From assembly GCA_964491375.1 (NCBI GenBank), contig CAZBGL010000064.1:1-10634 (forward strand): 10,634 bases of DNA, written 5' to 3'. Of the stretch, positions 1 through 5,801 are shown in pieces (within the stretch, counting starts at the first letter, position 1; each line of letters opens with the position of its first letter). Position numbers and translations under genes: made by a program. The notes beneath the pieces were generated by a model, which was given only the letters and a program-made list of their open reading frames with translations, made no database searches and was not told the DNA's origin. The DNA is from CAZBGL01 sp964491375 (GTDB lineage: Bacteria > Desulfobacterota > Deferrisomatia > Deferrisomatales > Deferrisomataceae).

Positions 1-202
1 CCCGGAGGCGGTACAGGCCGGGTTCGGCCTCCACGAGCTGCTCCGAGATCTCGGCGAACCAGCCCGGGTGGGTCACGTCTCCCGTGCCCAGCAGAGAGAT
101 CCCCTTGCGCTGGGCCCATGCGTGAAGGCGCGGAAGGGTGAGGTCCCGGCTGGTGGCCCGGGAGAAACGGGAGTGGATGTGGAGGTCGGCCAGGAACCGC
201 AC
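1..202 (-). CDS. Endonuclease Q-family PHP-domain protein (5' part only)
   Basis: The 67 visible residues read from GTG at 202, five bases after the cutA stop, and run off the left edge. They start MRFLADLHIHSRFSRATS. The HxH pair at residues 8 and 10 is the metal-binding signature of PHP domains, and the segment LLGTGDVTHPGW (38-49) follows it. This combination of DLHIHSR.S.ATS and GTGD.THP is what I know from endonuclease Q, which cleaves DNA beside deaminated bases (uracil, hypoxanthine) in archaea and some bacteria. Some bacterial relatives carry a C-terminal UvrD-like helicase, and whether this one does lies outside the window. No clear ribosome binding site is seen, so translation may be coupled to cutA. 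Another PHP phosphoesterase is the main alternative, but the motif set favours EndoQ. Confidence 0.75.
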   Translation of the reverse strand, partial: MRFLADLHIHSRFSRATSRDLTLPRLHAWAQRKGISLLGTGDVTHPGWFAEISEQLVEAEPGLYRLR

Positions 203-206
203 GGGC

Positions 207-530
207 CTACGTACGGGTCTCTTCGCGGATCCAGGCGAGGAAGTCGGGGTTGCCCCCCAGCACGGGGAGGGCCACCACGCACGGGCAGGTGTAGCTGTGG
301 AGCTCCCGGATGCGGGCGGCGAGGGGCTCCAGCAGATCGGCCCGGGTCTTGAGGACCAGGGCGGCCTCGGGGTCCTCCTGCACCGCTCCCTCCCACCAGT
401 ACACCGAGGTGAGCCCGTCGATCACGTTGGCGCAGGCGGCAAGCCGCTCCTGCACCACGGCGCGGCCGATCTTCAGGGCTTCGTCCCGGGTCGAGGCGGT
501 CACGTACACCCAGACGTACTCCGCGGCCAT
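207..530 (-). CDS. cutA: Divalent-cation tolerance protein CutA
   Basis: This 107-residue protein has the normal CutA length. Family motifs are in order: ERLAACANVI (28-37), SVYWWEG (42-48), VLKTR (59-63), LHSYTCPC (77-84) and GNPDFLAWI (93-101). CutA proteins form stable trimers. They are named for a copper-tolerance phenotype in E. coli, and their real biochemical role is unsettled. The start at 530 is chosen because GGAGGG lies just before it (complement of 535-540) and the family begins close to this point. An in-frame ATG at 542 is possible but would place that ribosome binding site inside the gene. It sits between the aldolase, 47 bases upstream, and the EndoQ-like gene, so it is probably part of one transcript. 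Confidence 0.93.
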   Translation of the reverse strand: MAAEYVWVYVTASTRDEALKIGRAVVQERLAACANVIDGLTSVYWWEGAVQEDPEAALVLKTRADLLEPLAARIRELHSYTCPCVVALPVLGGNPDFLAWIREETRT

Positions 531-547
531 CGGACCCTCCATGGGCA

Positions 548-570
548 GGGGCCGGGATCCATCCGGCCCC
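548..570 (-). other. GC-rich hairpin between aldolase and cutA genes
   Basis: An 8-bp perfect stem (548-555 with 563-570, GGGGCCGG/CCGGCCCC) closes a 7-base loop. It lies in the 47-base gap between the aldolase stop and the cutA ribosome binding site. No T-run follows it on the minus strand, so it is not a standard Rho-independent terminator. It could stabilise the upstream mRNA end or damp read-through, but this is only a guess. Confidence 0.4.
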
Positions 571-577
571 GTCGGGA

Positions 578-1870
578 TCAGTCGTCGAAGTCCCCCTCCG
601 GCCCCTCCTCCTTCTGGAGGGCCCTGGCCTTCTCCCGGATCTTGTCCTCGGTCCACTCGGCCGGGTCCTCGATCCGCTCGGCCTTGGGCCCCAGGTCGTG
701 GGAGCCCGCCTCCAGGATCGCTTCAAGGGCCAGGGGAGCGGTGTCCGAGGCGTTGAACACGTTCGTCAGCAGCTCGTACACGAAGTCCTCCACCGCCCGG
801 ATCATGCGCTCGCGCACCTCGGCCGGCTGGGCCCACAGCTTGTTCTCGAACGGCAGGTTGAGCTTCTTGTAGTTCCCGCCCGACCATCCCTTGTCCCGGG
901 CGTAGGCCACCATCTCGGCCCAGAGTTCGTCCGTCACGCCGGCACCGGGCTCGCGCACGAACTCGCCGTTGTCGTCCAGCACCGCGTTTCCGTACTCGTT
1001 CACCTTCACCCCCCAAGAGAGCATCTGGAGGGCGGTGGCCACGTTGGCCTTGGTCGTGCGGGTCTCCCGGGCGATCCGGCGCAACCGGTCGAAGTTGTTG
1101 CCCGAGGTTCCGTGCTGGGCCCCGGAGACCTTGTAGGGCTCCAGGGCTCGGTGGATCTCGGCGGTGAGCTCCACCTGGATGCCCGCGTCCGAGGCCTGGA
1201 TGCCGTGGGTGGTGCCGTTGTTCAGGGCGATCCAGTCCGGGAAGATCCCGTGGGCGTTGAGTCCCCGGATCAGGAACAGGGCCTCGTCCACCGTGGACAG
1301 ACCCTGGTCTCCCTTGATCTCGCCCACCTCGGTCTCCAGCCCCGCCCACCCCGGCACGTACCGGGCCAGATCGATGCTGGTGAGCAGGTTCTCGTCGTCC
1401 GGCATGTGGGAGGCGTCGATGGCGATCGAGGTGATGCCCGCGTCGAACATGCTGGGGATCTCGGTACGGGCCTTCTCCACGTCTGCGGCCTTCTTCAGGG
1501 TGTAGTGGTCGGCGTGCACCGCGATGGGAACGGTGACGCCGAGCTCGTTGGCCGCCTGGTCCACGTACGCCGCCAGGTTCCAGTAGTTCACGGCACAGTA
1601 GGCGTCGCGGCCCCCCTCGCTCTTGGCGATCTCGATGATCACCGCGGCGTTGGCCCGCTGGGCCGCCCGCAACGTGCCGTGGATCACGAACCGGTTTCGC
1701 GCGTTGGCCGCGATCGCCATGGCCGCGCCCTTGGCCCGCATGGCCCGGTCCACCACCTTGCCGCTCACGATGAGCGCCCGGGAGTTGGGGAACAGCTTCC
1801 GGACGTTGGGCGGGCGTCCCACCTCGAGGGCCTTCTCGAACTTCGCGGACGGCGACAGCGTCTGGCTCAT
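578..1870 (-). CDS. Class II (zinc) fructose-bisphosphate aldolase family protein, long form
   Basis: A 430-residue protein. Family residues are recognisable: HADHYT (119-124), giving the catalytic Asp121 and zinc ligand His122; LETEVGEIKG (178-187), with Glu181; NNGTTHG (217-223), with zinc ligand His222; and QHGTSGN (252-258), with His253. Class II aldolases interconvert fructose 1,6-bisphosphate with dihydroxyacetone phosphate and glyceraldehyde 3-phosphate, so a cytosolic glycolysis/gluconeogenesis role is likely. It is about 70 residues longer than the E. coli enzyme, with an acidic, charged C-terminal tail (about 395-430). GTTHG and QHGTSG also differ from the common NVHG and HGGSG, so tagatose- or other ketose-bisphosphate specificity cannot be excluded. 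The ATG at 1870 has a strong ribosome binding site (AGGAGGGG, complement of 1877-1884). A promoter lies upstream at 1946-1974. Confidence 0.85.
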   Translation of the reverse strand: MSQTLSPSAKFEKALEVGRPPNVRKLFPNSRALIVSGKVVDRAMRAKGAAMAIAANARNRFVIHGTLRAAQRANAAVIIEIAKSEGGRDAYCAVNYWNLAAYVDQAANELGVTVPIAVHADHYTLKKAADVEKARTEIPSMFDAGITSIAIDASHMPDDENLLTSIDLARYVPGWAGLETEVGEIKGDQGLSTVDEALFLIRGLNAHGIFPDWIALNNGTTHGIQASDAGIQVELTAEIHRALEPYKVSGAQHGTSGNNFDRLRRIARETRTTKANVATALQMLSWGVKVNEYGNAVLDDNGEFVREPGAGVTDELWAEMVAYARDKGWSGGNYKKLNLPFENKLWAQPAEVRERMIRAVEDFVYELLTNVFNASDTAPLALEAILEAGSHDLGPKAERIEDPAEWTEDKIREKARALQKEEGPEGDFDD

Positions 1871-1892
1871 GGACGACCCCTCCTTCGCAGGG

Positions 1893-1914
1893 CCGGCCCG
1901 TGGCGCCGGGCCGG
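1893..1914 (-). other. Hairpin in aldolase 5' leader
   Basis: A perfect 8-bp inverted repeat (1893-1900 with 1907-1914, CCGGCCCG/CGGGCCGG) closes a 6-base loop. It lies between the predicted promoter (1946-1974) and the aldolase ribosome binding site, so it would form in a leader of about 65-70 bases. It is not followed by a T-run and so is not a classical terminator. It may affect mRNA stability. Confidence 0.4.
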
Positions 1915-1945
1915 AAGGGTTCAGACACGGGAGAACGACGGATTG

Positions 1946-1974
1946 TTTCTACTGAAAGGCCATCGCCCGGTCAA
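1946..1974 (-). promoter_or_regulatory. Sigma-70-type promoter for the aldolase gene
   Basis: On the minus strand, TTGACC (1974-1969; 5 of 6 to consensus) is separated by exactly 17 bases from TAGAAA (1951-1946; 4 of 6). The -35 box overlaps the DUF763 stop codon. Transcription would start near 1940, leaving a leader of about 70 bases. This AT-richer patch stands out in a very GC-rich background. It suggests the aldolase can be expressed independently of the upstream DUF763 gene. Confidence 0.6.
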
Positions 1975-3053
1975 GGCGACCCGGCGGCCGCGAACCGCGC
2001 CAGGCGTTTCAGGGCCCGCATCCGGTCGTGGTGCCCGATGCGAGCCCGCTCGAGGGCGGCCCGCAGGGTCTCGATGGTGCGGTCGTACACGGCCCGGTCC
2101 ACCGGGTAGGGAGTGCGGTCCTTGCCTCCATGGGCGAAACTGAACCGGGCCGGGTCCCGCGTGCTCGCGGGCGTGCCGTAGATGAGCTCGGCCGTGAGCG
2201 CCAGGGCCCGGAGCGTCTTGGCCCCCACCCCGGGAAGTCCCAGCAGCTCCTCGAAGTCCCGGGGCACCCGCTCGTAGGTCTCGAGCAGCACGCTCCGGAG
2301 CCGGCCCGGGTGCACGTCGGCCAGGCTCACGGCGTGGCGGCCCGGCAACCGCAACTCCCGTGCCCGGGTCACCGCATCGAGCACCGCCCCGGGATCGGTC
2401 CGGACGAGTTCCACCGAGCCCTGCCGCACGCCGCTGCTCTCCGCCGCCACCAGGTTCAGGACCGGCGTGGCCCCTTCGGCGCACACCGCCGCGTGGGGCT
2501 CCTCCACAAAGGCGGACACGCGCTCGCCCAGCCAGTGGTACCGCCGGGCCGTGCGCCGCTCGGCGCACATGCCCTGCTGGACCACGCACCAGTCCCCCCG
2601 GGCCGTGAACACGAACACGTGGTGGTAGATCTGGTGCCCGTCCTGCACCGCGGCGCTGTCGACCTTGGCGGCCATGCGGCTGGCATACACCAGGGGACCC
2701 GGGTCGACGCCGGTGGTCTCGCAGGCGGCCTCGATCTCGGAGGGCGTATTCCGCGAGGTCTTCCCCTTGCCCCCCGCCACGAACAGGCCCAGGTCCCCTT
2801 CCAGCCCCCGGAGGCCTTCCTTCAGGGCCCCGCAGGCCGTGGTGGTGACCCCGCTCGAGTGCCAGTCGAAGCCCAGCACGCACCCGAACGCCTGGAACCA
2901 GAACGGATCGGCCAGTCGGCGGAGCACCTCCCCCGGGCCGTACTCGGCCACCAGGTGGCACACCACCTCCCGGGCAAGGCGGGTCATCCTCTCGAACAGC
3001 CACCGGGGGGCCCGCCCCCGGTGAAGGGGCAGGTGGGCCACGCCTGTGCGCAC
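1971..3053 (-). CDS. DUF763 domain protein with helix-hairpin-helix motif
   Basis: I recognise the DUF763 family from RTGVAHLPLHRGRAP (2-16), LGFDWHSSGVTTT (60-72), GGKGKTSRNTP (94-104), QDGHQIYHHVF (137-147), the YHWLG segment (172-176) and FAHGGKDRTPYPVD (306-319). FEELLGLPGVGAKTLRALAL (267-286) is a helix-hairpin-helix motif, usually a non-specific DNA-binding element. The family is frequent in archaea and thermophilic bacteria, and I know of no established reaction; a role in DNA metabolism is inference. I chose the GTG at 3053 because AAGGAGG lies just before it and it gives the usual N-terminus. A GTG at 3074 would add seven residues and put that ribosome binding site inside the gene. 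The product is 360 residues, full length for the family. Confidence 0.85.
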   Translation of the reverse strand: MRTGVAHLPLHRGRAPRWLFERMTRLAREVVCHLVAEYGPGEVLRRLADPFWFQAFGCVLGFDWHSSGVTTTACGALKEGLRGLEGDLGLFVAGGKGKTSRNTPSEIEAACETTGVDPGPLVYASRMAAKVDSAAVQDGHQIYHHVFVFTARGDWCVVQQGMCAERRTARRYHWLGERVSAFVEEPHAAVCAEGATPVLNLVAAESSGVRQGSVELVRTDPGAVLDAVTRARELRLPGRHAVSLADVHPGRLRSVLLETYERVPRDFEELLGLPGVGAKTLRALALTAELIYGTPASTRDPARFSFAHGGKDRTPYPVDRAVYDRTIETLRAALERARIGHHDRMRALKRLARFAAAGSP

Positions 3054-3120
3054 CGTCCCTCCTTCTTCGGCCACTCCGGCGGGAAGGCCACACGCCGGAA
3101 CGCTCTTGGGACCCGCGGCC

Positions 3121-3169
3121 TAGCGGCTCGCGGCGAACAGGTGGCGGCTATCGGCCGACGGCTGACAGC
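3121..3169 (-). repeat. Degenerate heptamer tandem array A
   Basis: Read on the minus strand, seven consecutive 7-base units follow the loose consensus GCCGNYA. Examples are GCTGTCA, GCCGTCG, GCCGATA and GCCGCTA. A related but cleaner array sits at 9529-9570 on the plus strand. It lies 68-116 bases upstream of the DUF763 start. Seven-base arrays like this resemble the short tandemly repeated heptamers known between genes in some bacteria. Function is unknown. Confidence 0.6.
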
Positions 3170-3230
3170 CCACAACACTCTAGCGTTCTAGCCTTCCAGC
3201 CCTGCCTCCACGGGTGTTTCCCCCTTTGTC

Positions 3231-3272
3231 AGGGGGTCGAGGCCGCGCACGGGCCCGAAGGCCAGACGCCAG
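3231..3272 (+). repeat. Dispersed 42-bp repeat, copy 1
   Basis: This stretch matches 8378-8419 at 39 of 42 positions without gaps, in the same orientation, though the two lie more than 5 kb apart in non-coding DNA. It begins AGGGGGTCGAGGCCG and ends GAAGGCCAGACGCCAG. An inner 4-bp stem GGCC/GGCC around CGAA is kept in both copies, with the first loop base changed. Both copies lie near other short degenerate repeats, so this is probably a genome-wide intergenic repeat family. Confidence 0.75.
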
Positions 3273-3358
3273 AGTAGGCGCTCCGGAAGGTCCCAGGATA
3301 CCAGGTCCGTCCAGGGAGGCGGGAGGGGATGGGGCGGAGACCGCGCCCTCGCCACGAA

Positions 3359-3394
3359 AGAACAAGGCGGCCGCGGTTGCGGCCGCCTTGTTCT
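3359..3394 (-). terminator. Strong Rho-independent-type terminator, possibly bidirectional
   Basis: A perfect 16-bp stem (3359-3374 with 3379-3394) closes a 4-base loop. The stem is GC-rich in its inner part and ends in AGAACAAGG/CCTTGTTCT. On the minus strand the 3' arm runs into TTGTTCTTTC, a fair U-rich tail, so it most likely ends the methyltransferase/YjfB-like transcript. On the plus strand the tail is TTGTTCTCG, also partly U-rich. Confidence 0.8.
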
Positions 3395-3463
3395 CGTCCC
3401 CGGAACCGGGCACGGGCACGGGATTCCCGGCTGACTCCGAACGCCTGGACCGAGACGACGGGG

Positions 3464-3655
3464 CTATGCCCGCACGTCCACCAGCGTCCCGATCCCCATG
3501 CCCCTGAGCAACTCTGCGGCGAGCTGGCGCTGCACCTCCATGGCGTCCTTCAGGACCTCCATCCCAGCCGGGGTGGGTTCTGCCCCCTGCTCCCCGGCCA
3601 GCTTCTCCACCATCTGGACGGGCACACCCCCGTCGGTCAGTGCGGCGACGTTCAC
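3464..3655 (-). CDS. Small YjfB-like putative motility protein
   Basis: A 63-residue product begins at GTG 3655, chosen because a perfect AGGAGG (complement of 3661-3666) lies five bases before it. The N-terminus MNVAALTD and the helical LKDAMEVQRQLAAELLRGMG in the second half match the pattern of the YjfB family: a short protein starting MDI.AL with a later VLKKAMD..QQ.A..LL helix. The family is annotated as putative motility protein, without a firm biochemical role. It follows the methyltransferase by 43 bases on the same strand and is closed by the hairpin at 3359-3394. The match is by pattern only, and a generic small helical protein remains possible. Confidence 0.6.
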   Translation of the reverse strand: MNVAALTDGGVPVQMVEKLAGEQGAEPTPAGMEVLKDAMEVQRQLAAELLRGMGIGTLVDVRA

Positions 3656-3698
3656 GATGACCTCCTGTGCGGGACACCCCTGGGACTCCACCCCTTCC

Positions 3699-4253
3699 CT
3701 ATCGGCCCCCGTGCGATCCACCTTGAGCCGGCTGGTAGTAGTACACCGGGCTCCGGTCCAGGTCGTCGGCCCGAAGGGTGCGGTGGGGCCTCCACCCCGG
3801 AACGGGGAAAAAGTGGCTCACCACGAGCGCGTCCGGCCGGAGCTCCGCCTCCAGTTTGGGTCTCAGCCGCTCCATGCCGCCCGGATACAGGTAGCACACC
3901 ACCAGACAGGCGTCTCCCAGGTGGGCCCTGTGGAAATCCCTTCTGACCACGCGGAGGTTCCGGCTGCGCACGAACCGGGCCCGCAGCCACGACACGGCCC
4001 AGGGAAGGGGCGAGAGCTCATAGCCCACCACCGGGTGGGCGGGGTAGGCACGCGCCAGGGGCACGGCCAGGCTTCCCCACCCGCACCCCAGCTCGAAGAT
4101 CGTGCCCGCCCCGAGCGTTCGGGGAAGCCCCCCCATCAGCGTCCGCCGCACCCGGGCAGCGGTGGGCACGGGCGAGATCCCGGTGCGGATGGTGTAGGCC
4201 AGCGTGAGGCCGATGGCCCCATAGGTGGCACCCAGGATCGCAATGTCGACCAT
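3699..4253 (-). CDS. Membrane-anchored class I SAM-dependent methyltransferase, FAM173/ATPSc-KMT-like
   Basis: The 184-residue protein begins with a hydrophobic helix (about 3-22, rich in Ile, Leu, Ala and Gly), likely a membrane anchor. The SAM-binding motif I ELGCGWGSLAVPLA follows at 54-67, then VGYELSPLPW (76-85), the motif containing Asp106, and a conserved stretch LRPDALVVSHFFPVPGW (138-154). The order resembles small bacterial relatives of FAM173/ATPSc-KMT, which in animals methylate lysine of mitochondrial ATP synthase c-subunit or ADP/ATP carrier. A similar protein-lysine role here is inference; a lipid or small-molecule methyltransferase is possible. The ATG at 4253 has AGGAGA seven bases upstream. 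A longer open frame further upstream lacks this support. Confidence 0.72.
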   Translation of the reverse strand: MVDIAILGATYGAIGLTLAYTIRTGISPVPTAARVRRTLMGGLPRTLGAGTIFELGCGWGSLAVPLARAYPAHPVVGYELSPLPWAVSWLRARFVRSRNLRVVRRDFHRAHLGDACLVVCYLYPGGMERLRPKLEAELRPDALVVSHFFPVPGWRPHRTLRADDLDRSPVYYYQPAQGGSHGGR

Positions 4254-4359
4254 CGCGCCGTCTCCTGCGGAAGGGCCGCGGGGGATGGACGGGAGGGACC
4301 CACGGTGCCGGGAAGGGTGCGGGTTGGTCAGGGGCGAGGAAACCGGCCCTTCCGGCGAT

Positions 4360-4388
4360 TTGAACCGATGTCCAAGATTCAGTATGAT
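4360..4388 (+). promoter_or_regulatory. Sigma-70-type promoter for metallopeptidase-speD
   Basis: TTGAAC (4360-4365, 4 of 6) and TATGAT (4383-4388, 5 of 6) are separated by exactly 17 bases in an AT-richer patch. Transcription would start near 4395. The -10 box contains the two in-frame ATG codons at 4384 and 4387, so these could not be in the mRNA from this promoter. Confidence 0.65.
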
Positions 4389-4410
4389 GGAAGTTTCTGG
4401 TTGGAACAAG

Positions 4411-4785
4411 GTGGACCGGCGCGAATTCCAAGAACTGGCGGAGGCGGCCCTCGCCTCCCTCCCCCGGACGCTGCTCGACCGCCTGGACAACGTGGCGATC
4501 TGGGTGGAGGACTGGCCCGACCGGCAGACCCTGCGGGAAATGGGCATCCGGTCACGGACGGGGCTCCTGGGACTGTACCAGGGGATCCCCCTTCCGGACC
4601 GGTCCCACGACCTCACCGGGACCCTGCCGGACCGGATCGTTCTGTTCCAGGGCCCCATCGAACTCCACGCCCGCCGTACCGGCATCCCCGTCGGGCAGGT
4701 GGTCCGGGAAACGCTGCTCCACGAGATCGGCCACTACCTGGGGCTGTCCGAAGCCCAACTGCGCCGCCTTGAGGAGGGTGGCTGA
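4411..4785 (+). CDS. Small zinc metallopeptidase-fold protein (PF06262-type)
   Basis: The 124-residue protein carries ETLLHEIGHYLGLSE (100-114), with HEIGH at 104-108 as the zinc-binding HExxH motif. An N-terminal helix and NVAIWVEDWP (27-36) lead to LLGLYQGIPLPDRS (52-65), all typical of the short 'metallopeptidase family' proteins of about 115-135 residues. Proteolysis has not been shown for most members, so substrate and role are unknown. I chose GTG 4411: it gives the usual N-terminus and lies about 16 bases after the transcription start expected from the promoter at 4360-4388. ATG 4384 or 4387 would add eight or nine residues, but both lie in the -10 box. No clear ribosome binding site is seen before either choice. 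speD follows 17 bases downstream. Confidence 0.82.
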   Translation: MDRREFQELAEAALASLPRTLLDRLDNVAIWVEDWPDRQTLREMGIRSRTGLLGLYQGIPLPDRSHDLTGTLPDRIVLFQGPIELHARRTGIPVGQVVRETLLHEIGHYLGLSEAQLRRLEEGG

Positions 4786-4802
4786 CAGTCCGGAGGGAAG
4801 GG

Positions 4803-5582
4803 ATGCGCAGGCTCGACGGGCCCATCAAGCTTCAGGGCTTCAACAACCTCACCAAGAGCCTCTCTTTCAACATCTACGACATCTGCTACGCCCGCACCCC
4901 CGAGGCCCGGCGGGAGTACCTGGAATACATCGACGAGGAGTACAACTCCGACCGGCTCACCCGCATCCTCACCGAGGTGGCCGACATCATCGGCGCGACC
5001 ATCCTGAACCTCTCGAGCCAGGACTACGATCCCATGGGGGCGTCGGTCACGGTGCTCGTGGCCGAGGAGCCGGTGCCCCAGGCCCAGGTGGCACACCTGG
5101 ACAAGAGCCACCTGGCGGCCCACACGTATCCCGAGTCGGACTGGTCCAGCGGGATCGCCACCTTCCGGGTGGACATCGACGTGAGCACGTGCGGGAAGAT
5201 CTCGCCGCTGAAGGCCCTGAATCACCTCATCCGCAGCTTCGAGTCCGAGGTGGTGGTCATCGACTACCGGGTACGGGGGTTCACCCGGGACGTGCGGGGG
5301 AGGAAGCACTTCCTGGACCACCCGATCCGGTCCATCCAGGAGTTCATCGACCCGGACATCCTGGGCCAGTACCAGACGGTGGACATCAACATTTACCAGG
5401 AGAACCTGTTCCACACGAAGATGATGCTCCGGGAGTTCGACCTGGACCGGTTCCTGTTCGGGGACTCGGCCGACGAGAGGCCGCCGGAGGAGCGGGAACG
5501 GATCCGCAATCTCCTGGAACAGGAGATCACCGAGATCTTTTACGGGAAGAACATCTTCCCGGAGCAGGCCGCCCCCACCTGA
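4803..5582 (+). CDS. speD: S-adenosylmethionine decarboxylase proenzyme (E. coli type)
   Basis: The 259-residue protein is collinear with E. coli SpeD (264 residues). AHLDKSHLAAHTYPESDW (97-114) contains the self-cleavage site Lys101-Ser102; Ser102 becomes the N-terminal pyruvoyl group of the alpha chain. FRVDIDVSTCGKISPLKALN (121-140) holds the conserved Cys130. VIDYRVRGFTRDVRG (152-166) and INIYQENLFHTKM (195-207) are family signatures. The enzyme decarboxylates S-adenosylmethionine to give the aminopropyl donor for spermidine synthesis. The ATG is preceded by GGAGGGAAGGG. It is probably transcribed with the metallopeptidase, 17 bases upstream. No spermidine synthase is in the window. Confidence 0.96.
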   Translation: MRRLDGPIKLQGFNNLTKSLSFNIYDICYARTPEARREYLEYIDEEYNSDRLTRILTEVADIIGATILNLSSQDYDPMGASVTVLVAEEPVPQAQVAHLDKSHLAAHTYPESDWSSGIATFRVDIDVSTCGKISPLKALNHLIRSFESEVVVIDYRVRGFTRDVRGRKHFLDHPIRSIQEFIDPDILGQYQTVDINIYQENLFHTKMMLREFDLDRFLFGDSADERPPEERERIRNLLEQEITEIFYGKNIFPEQAAPT

Positions 5583-5597
5583 CCCGCCCGTCCCGAA

Positions 5598-5630
5598 GGC
5601 CCCGTCCGGGGCCCCTGCCTGTTCATTTTT
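5598..5630 (+). terminator. Possible terminator after speD
   Basis: A 6-bp all-GC stem (5598-5603 with 5608-5613) closes a 4-base loop 15 bases after the speD stop codon. A T-rich stretch ending in TTTTT (5626-5630) follows after a gap. The gap between stem and T-run makes it weaker than a textbook terminator. Confidence 0.45.
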
Positions 5631-5667
5631 CACCGCTGGCTCGGCAGAGGTTTATCGTCGGCGCTGC

Positions 5668-5716
5668 CCGCAGGAGCGTGCGCCGCCTGATGCGTCCGTG
5701 TGCCGTCCTCCTGCGG
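5668..5716. promoter_or_regulatory. Inverted repeat upstream of sigma-54 promoter (candidate activator site)
   Basis: CCGCAGGAG (5668-5676) and its perfect complement CTCCTGCGG (5708-5716) are separated by 31 bases, about four helical turns centre to centre. The pair ends 25 bases before the sigma-54 promoter core. Enhancer-binding proteins use such upstream paired sites, but no matching site was found before the second sigma-54 promoter, so this is tentative. Confidence 0.3.
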
Positions 5717-5740
5717 TTCCAGGACCGGCCGCGGGCCATG

Positions 5741-5756
5741 GGGCACGGTTGTTGCA
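5741..5756 (+). promoter_or_regulatory. Sigma-54 promoter for bzdPQ-like operon
   Basis: GGGCACG-GTTG-TTGCA matches the sigma-54 consensus TGGCACG-N4-TTGCW at every fixed position except the first T. The invariant GG (5742-5743) and GC (5754-5755) have the required 10-base spacing. Transcription should begin near 5767, about 35 bases before the ATG of the first ATPase gene. Such promoters need an AAA+ enhancer-binding activator, which is not encoded here. Confidence 0.75.
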
Positions 5757-5801
5757 GCATCGCTCGGTACGGATCCGCCCGCACCCGTTCTGGAGGTTCG
5801 C

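Larger units (their letters stand above)
3054..3463. other. 410-bp non-coding region between DUF763 and YjfB-like genes
   Basis: No convincing gene is seen on either strand; the open frames here are GC-driven. The stretch holds a heptamer array (3121-3169), a copy of the 42-bp dispersed repeat (3231-3272) and a strong terminator (3359-3394). A promoter for DUF763 should lie in it, but no clear -35/-10 pair is visible. Confidence 0.7.

Noticed and set aside
548..570. Terminator between the aldolase and cutA genes
   Set aside because: The stem is good, but no T-run follows on the minus strand and the cutA ribosome binding site comes directly after, so it was kept only as a hairpin.
698..2143. 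A 481-codon open frame on the plus strand
   Set aside because: It is antisense to the aldolase, whose family motifs are intact; the plus product is a His/Val/Gly-rich shadow.
3054..3074. Upstream GTG start at 3074 for DUF763
   Set aside because: It would put the strong AAGGAGG inside the coding region and add residues the family does not normally have before RTG.
3498..4772. A 424-codon open frame on the plus strand
   Set aside because: It crosses the methyltransferase in antisense and the metallopeptidase in another frame, and shows no recognisable motif.
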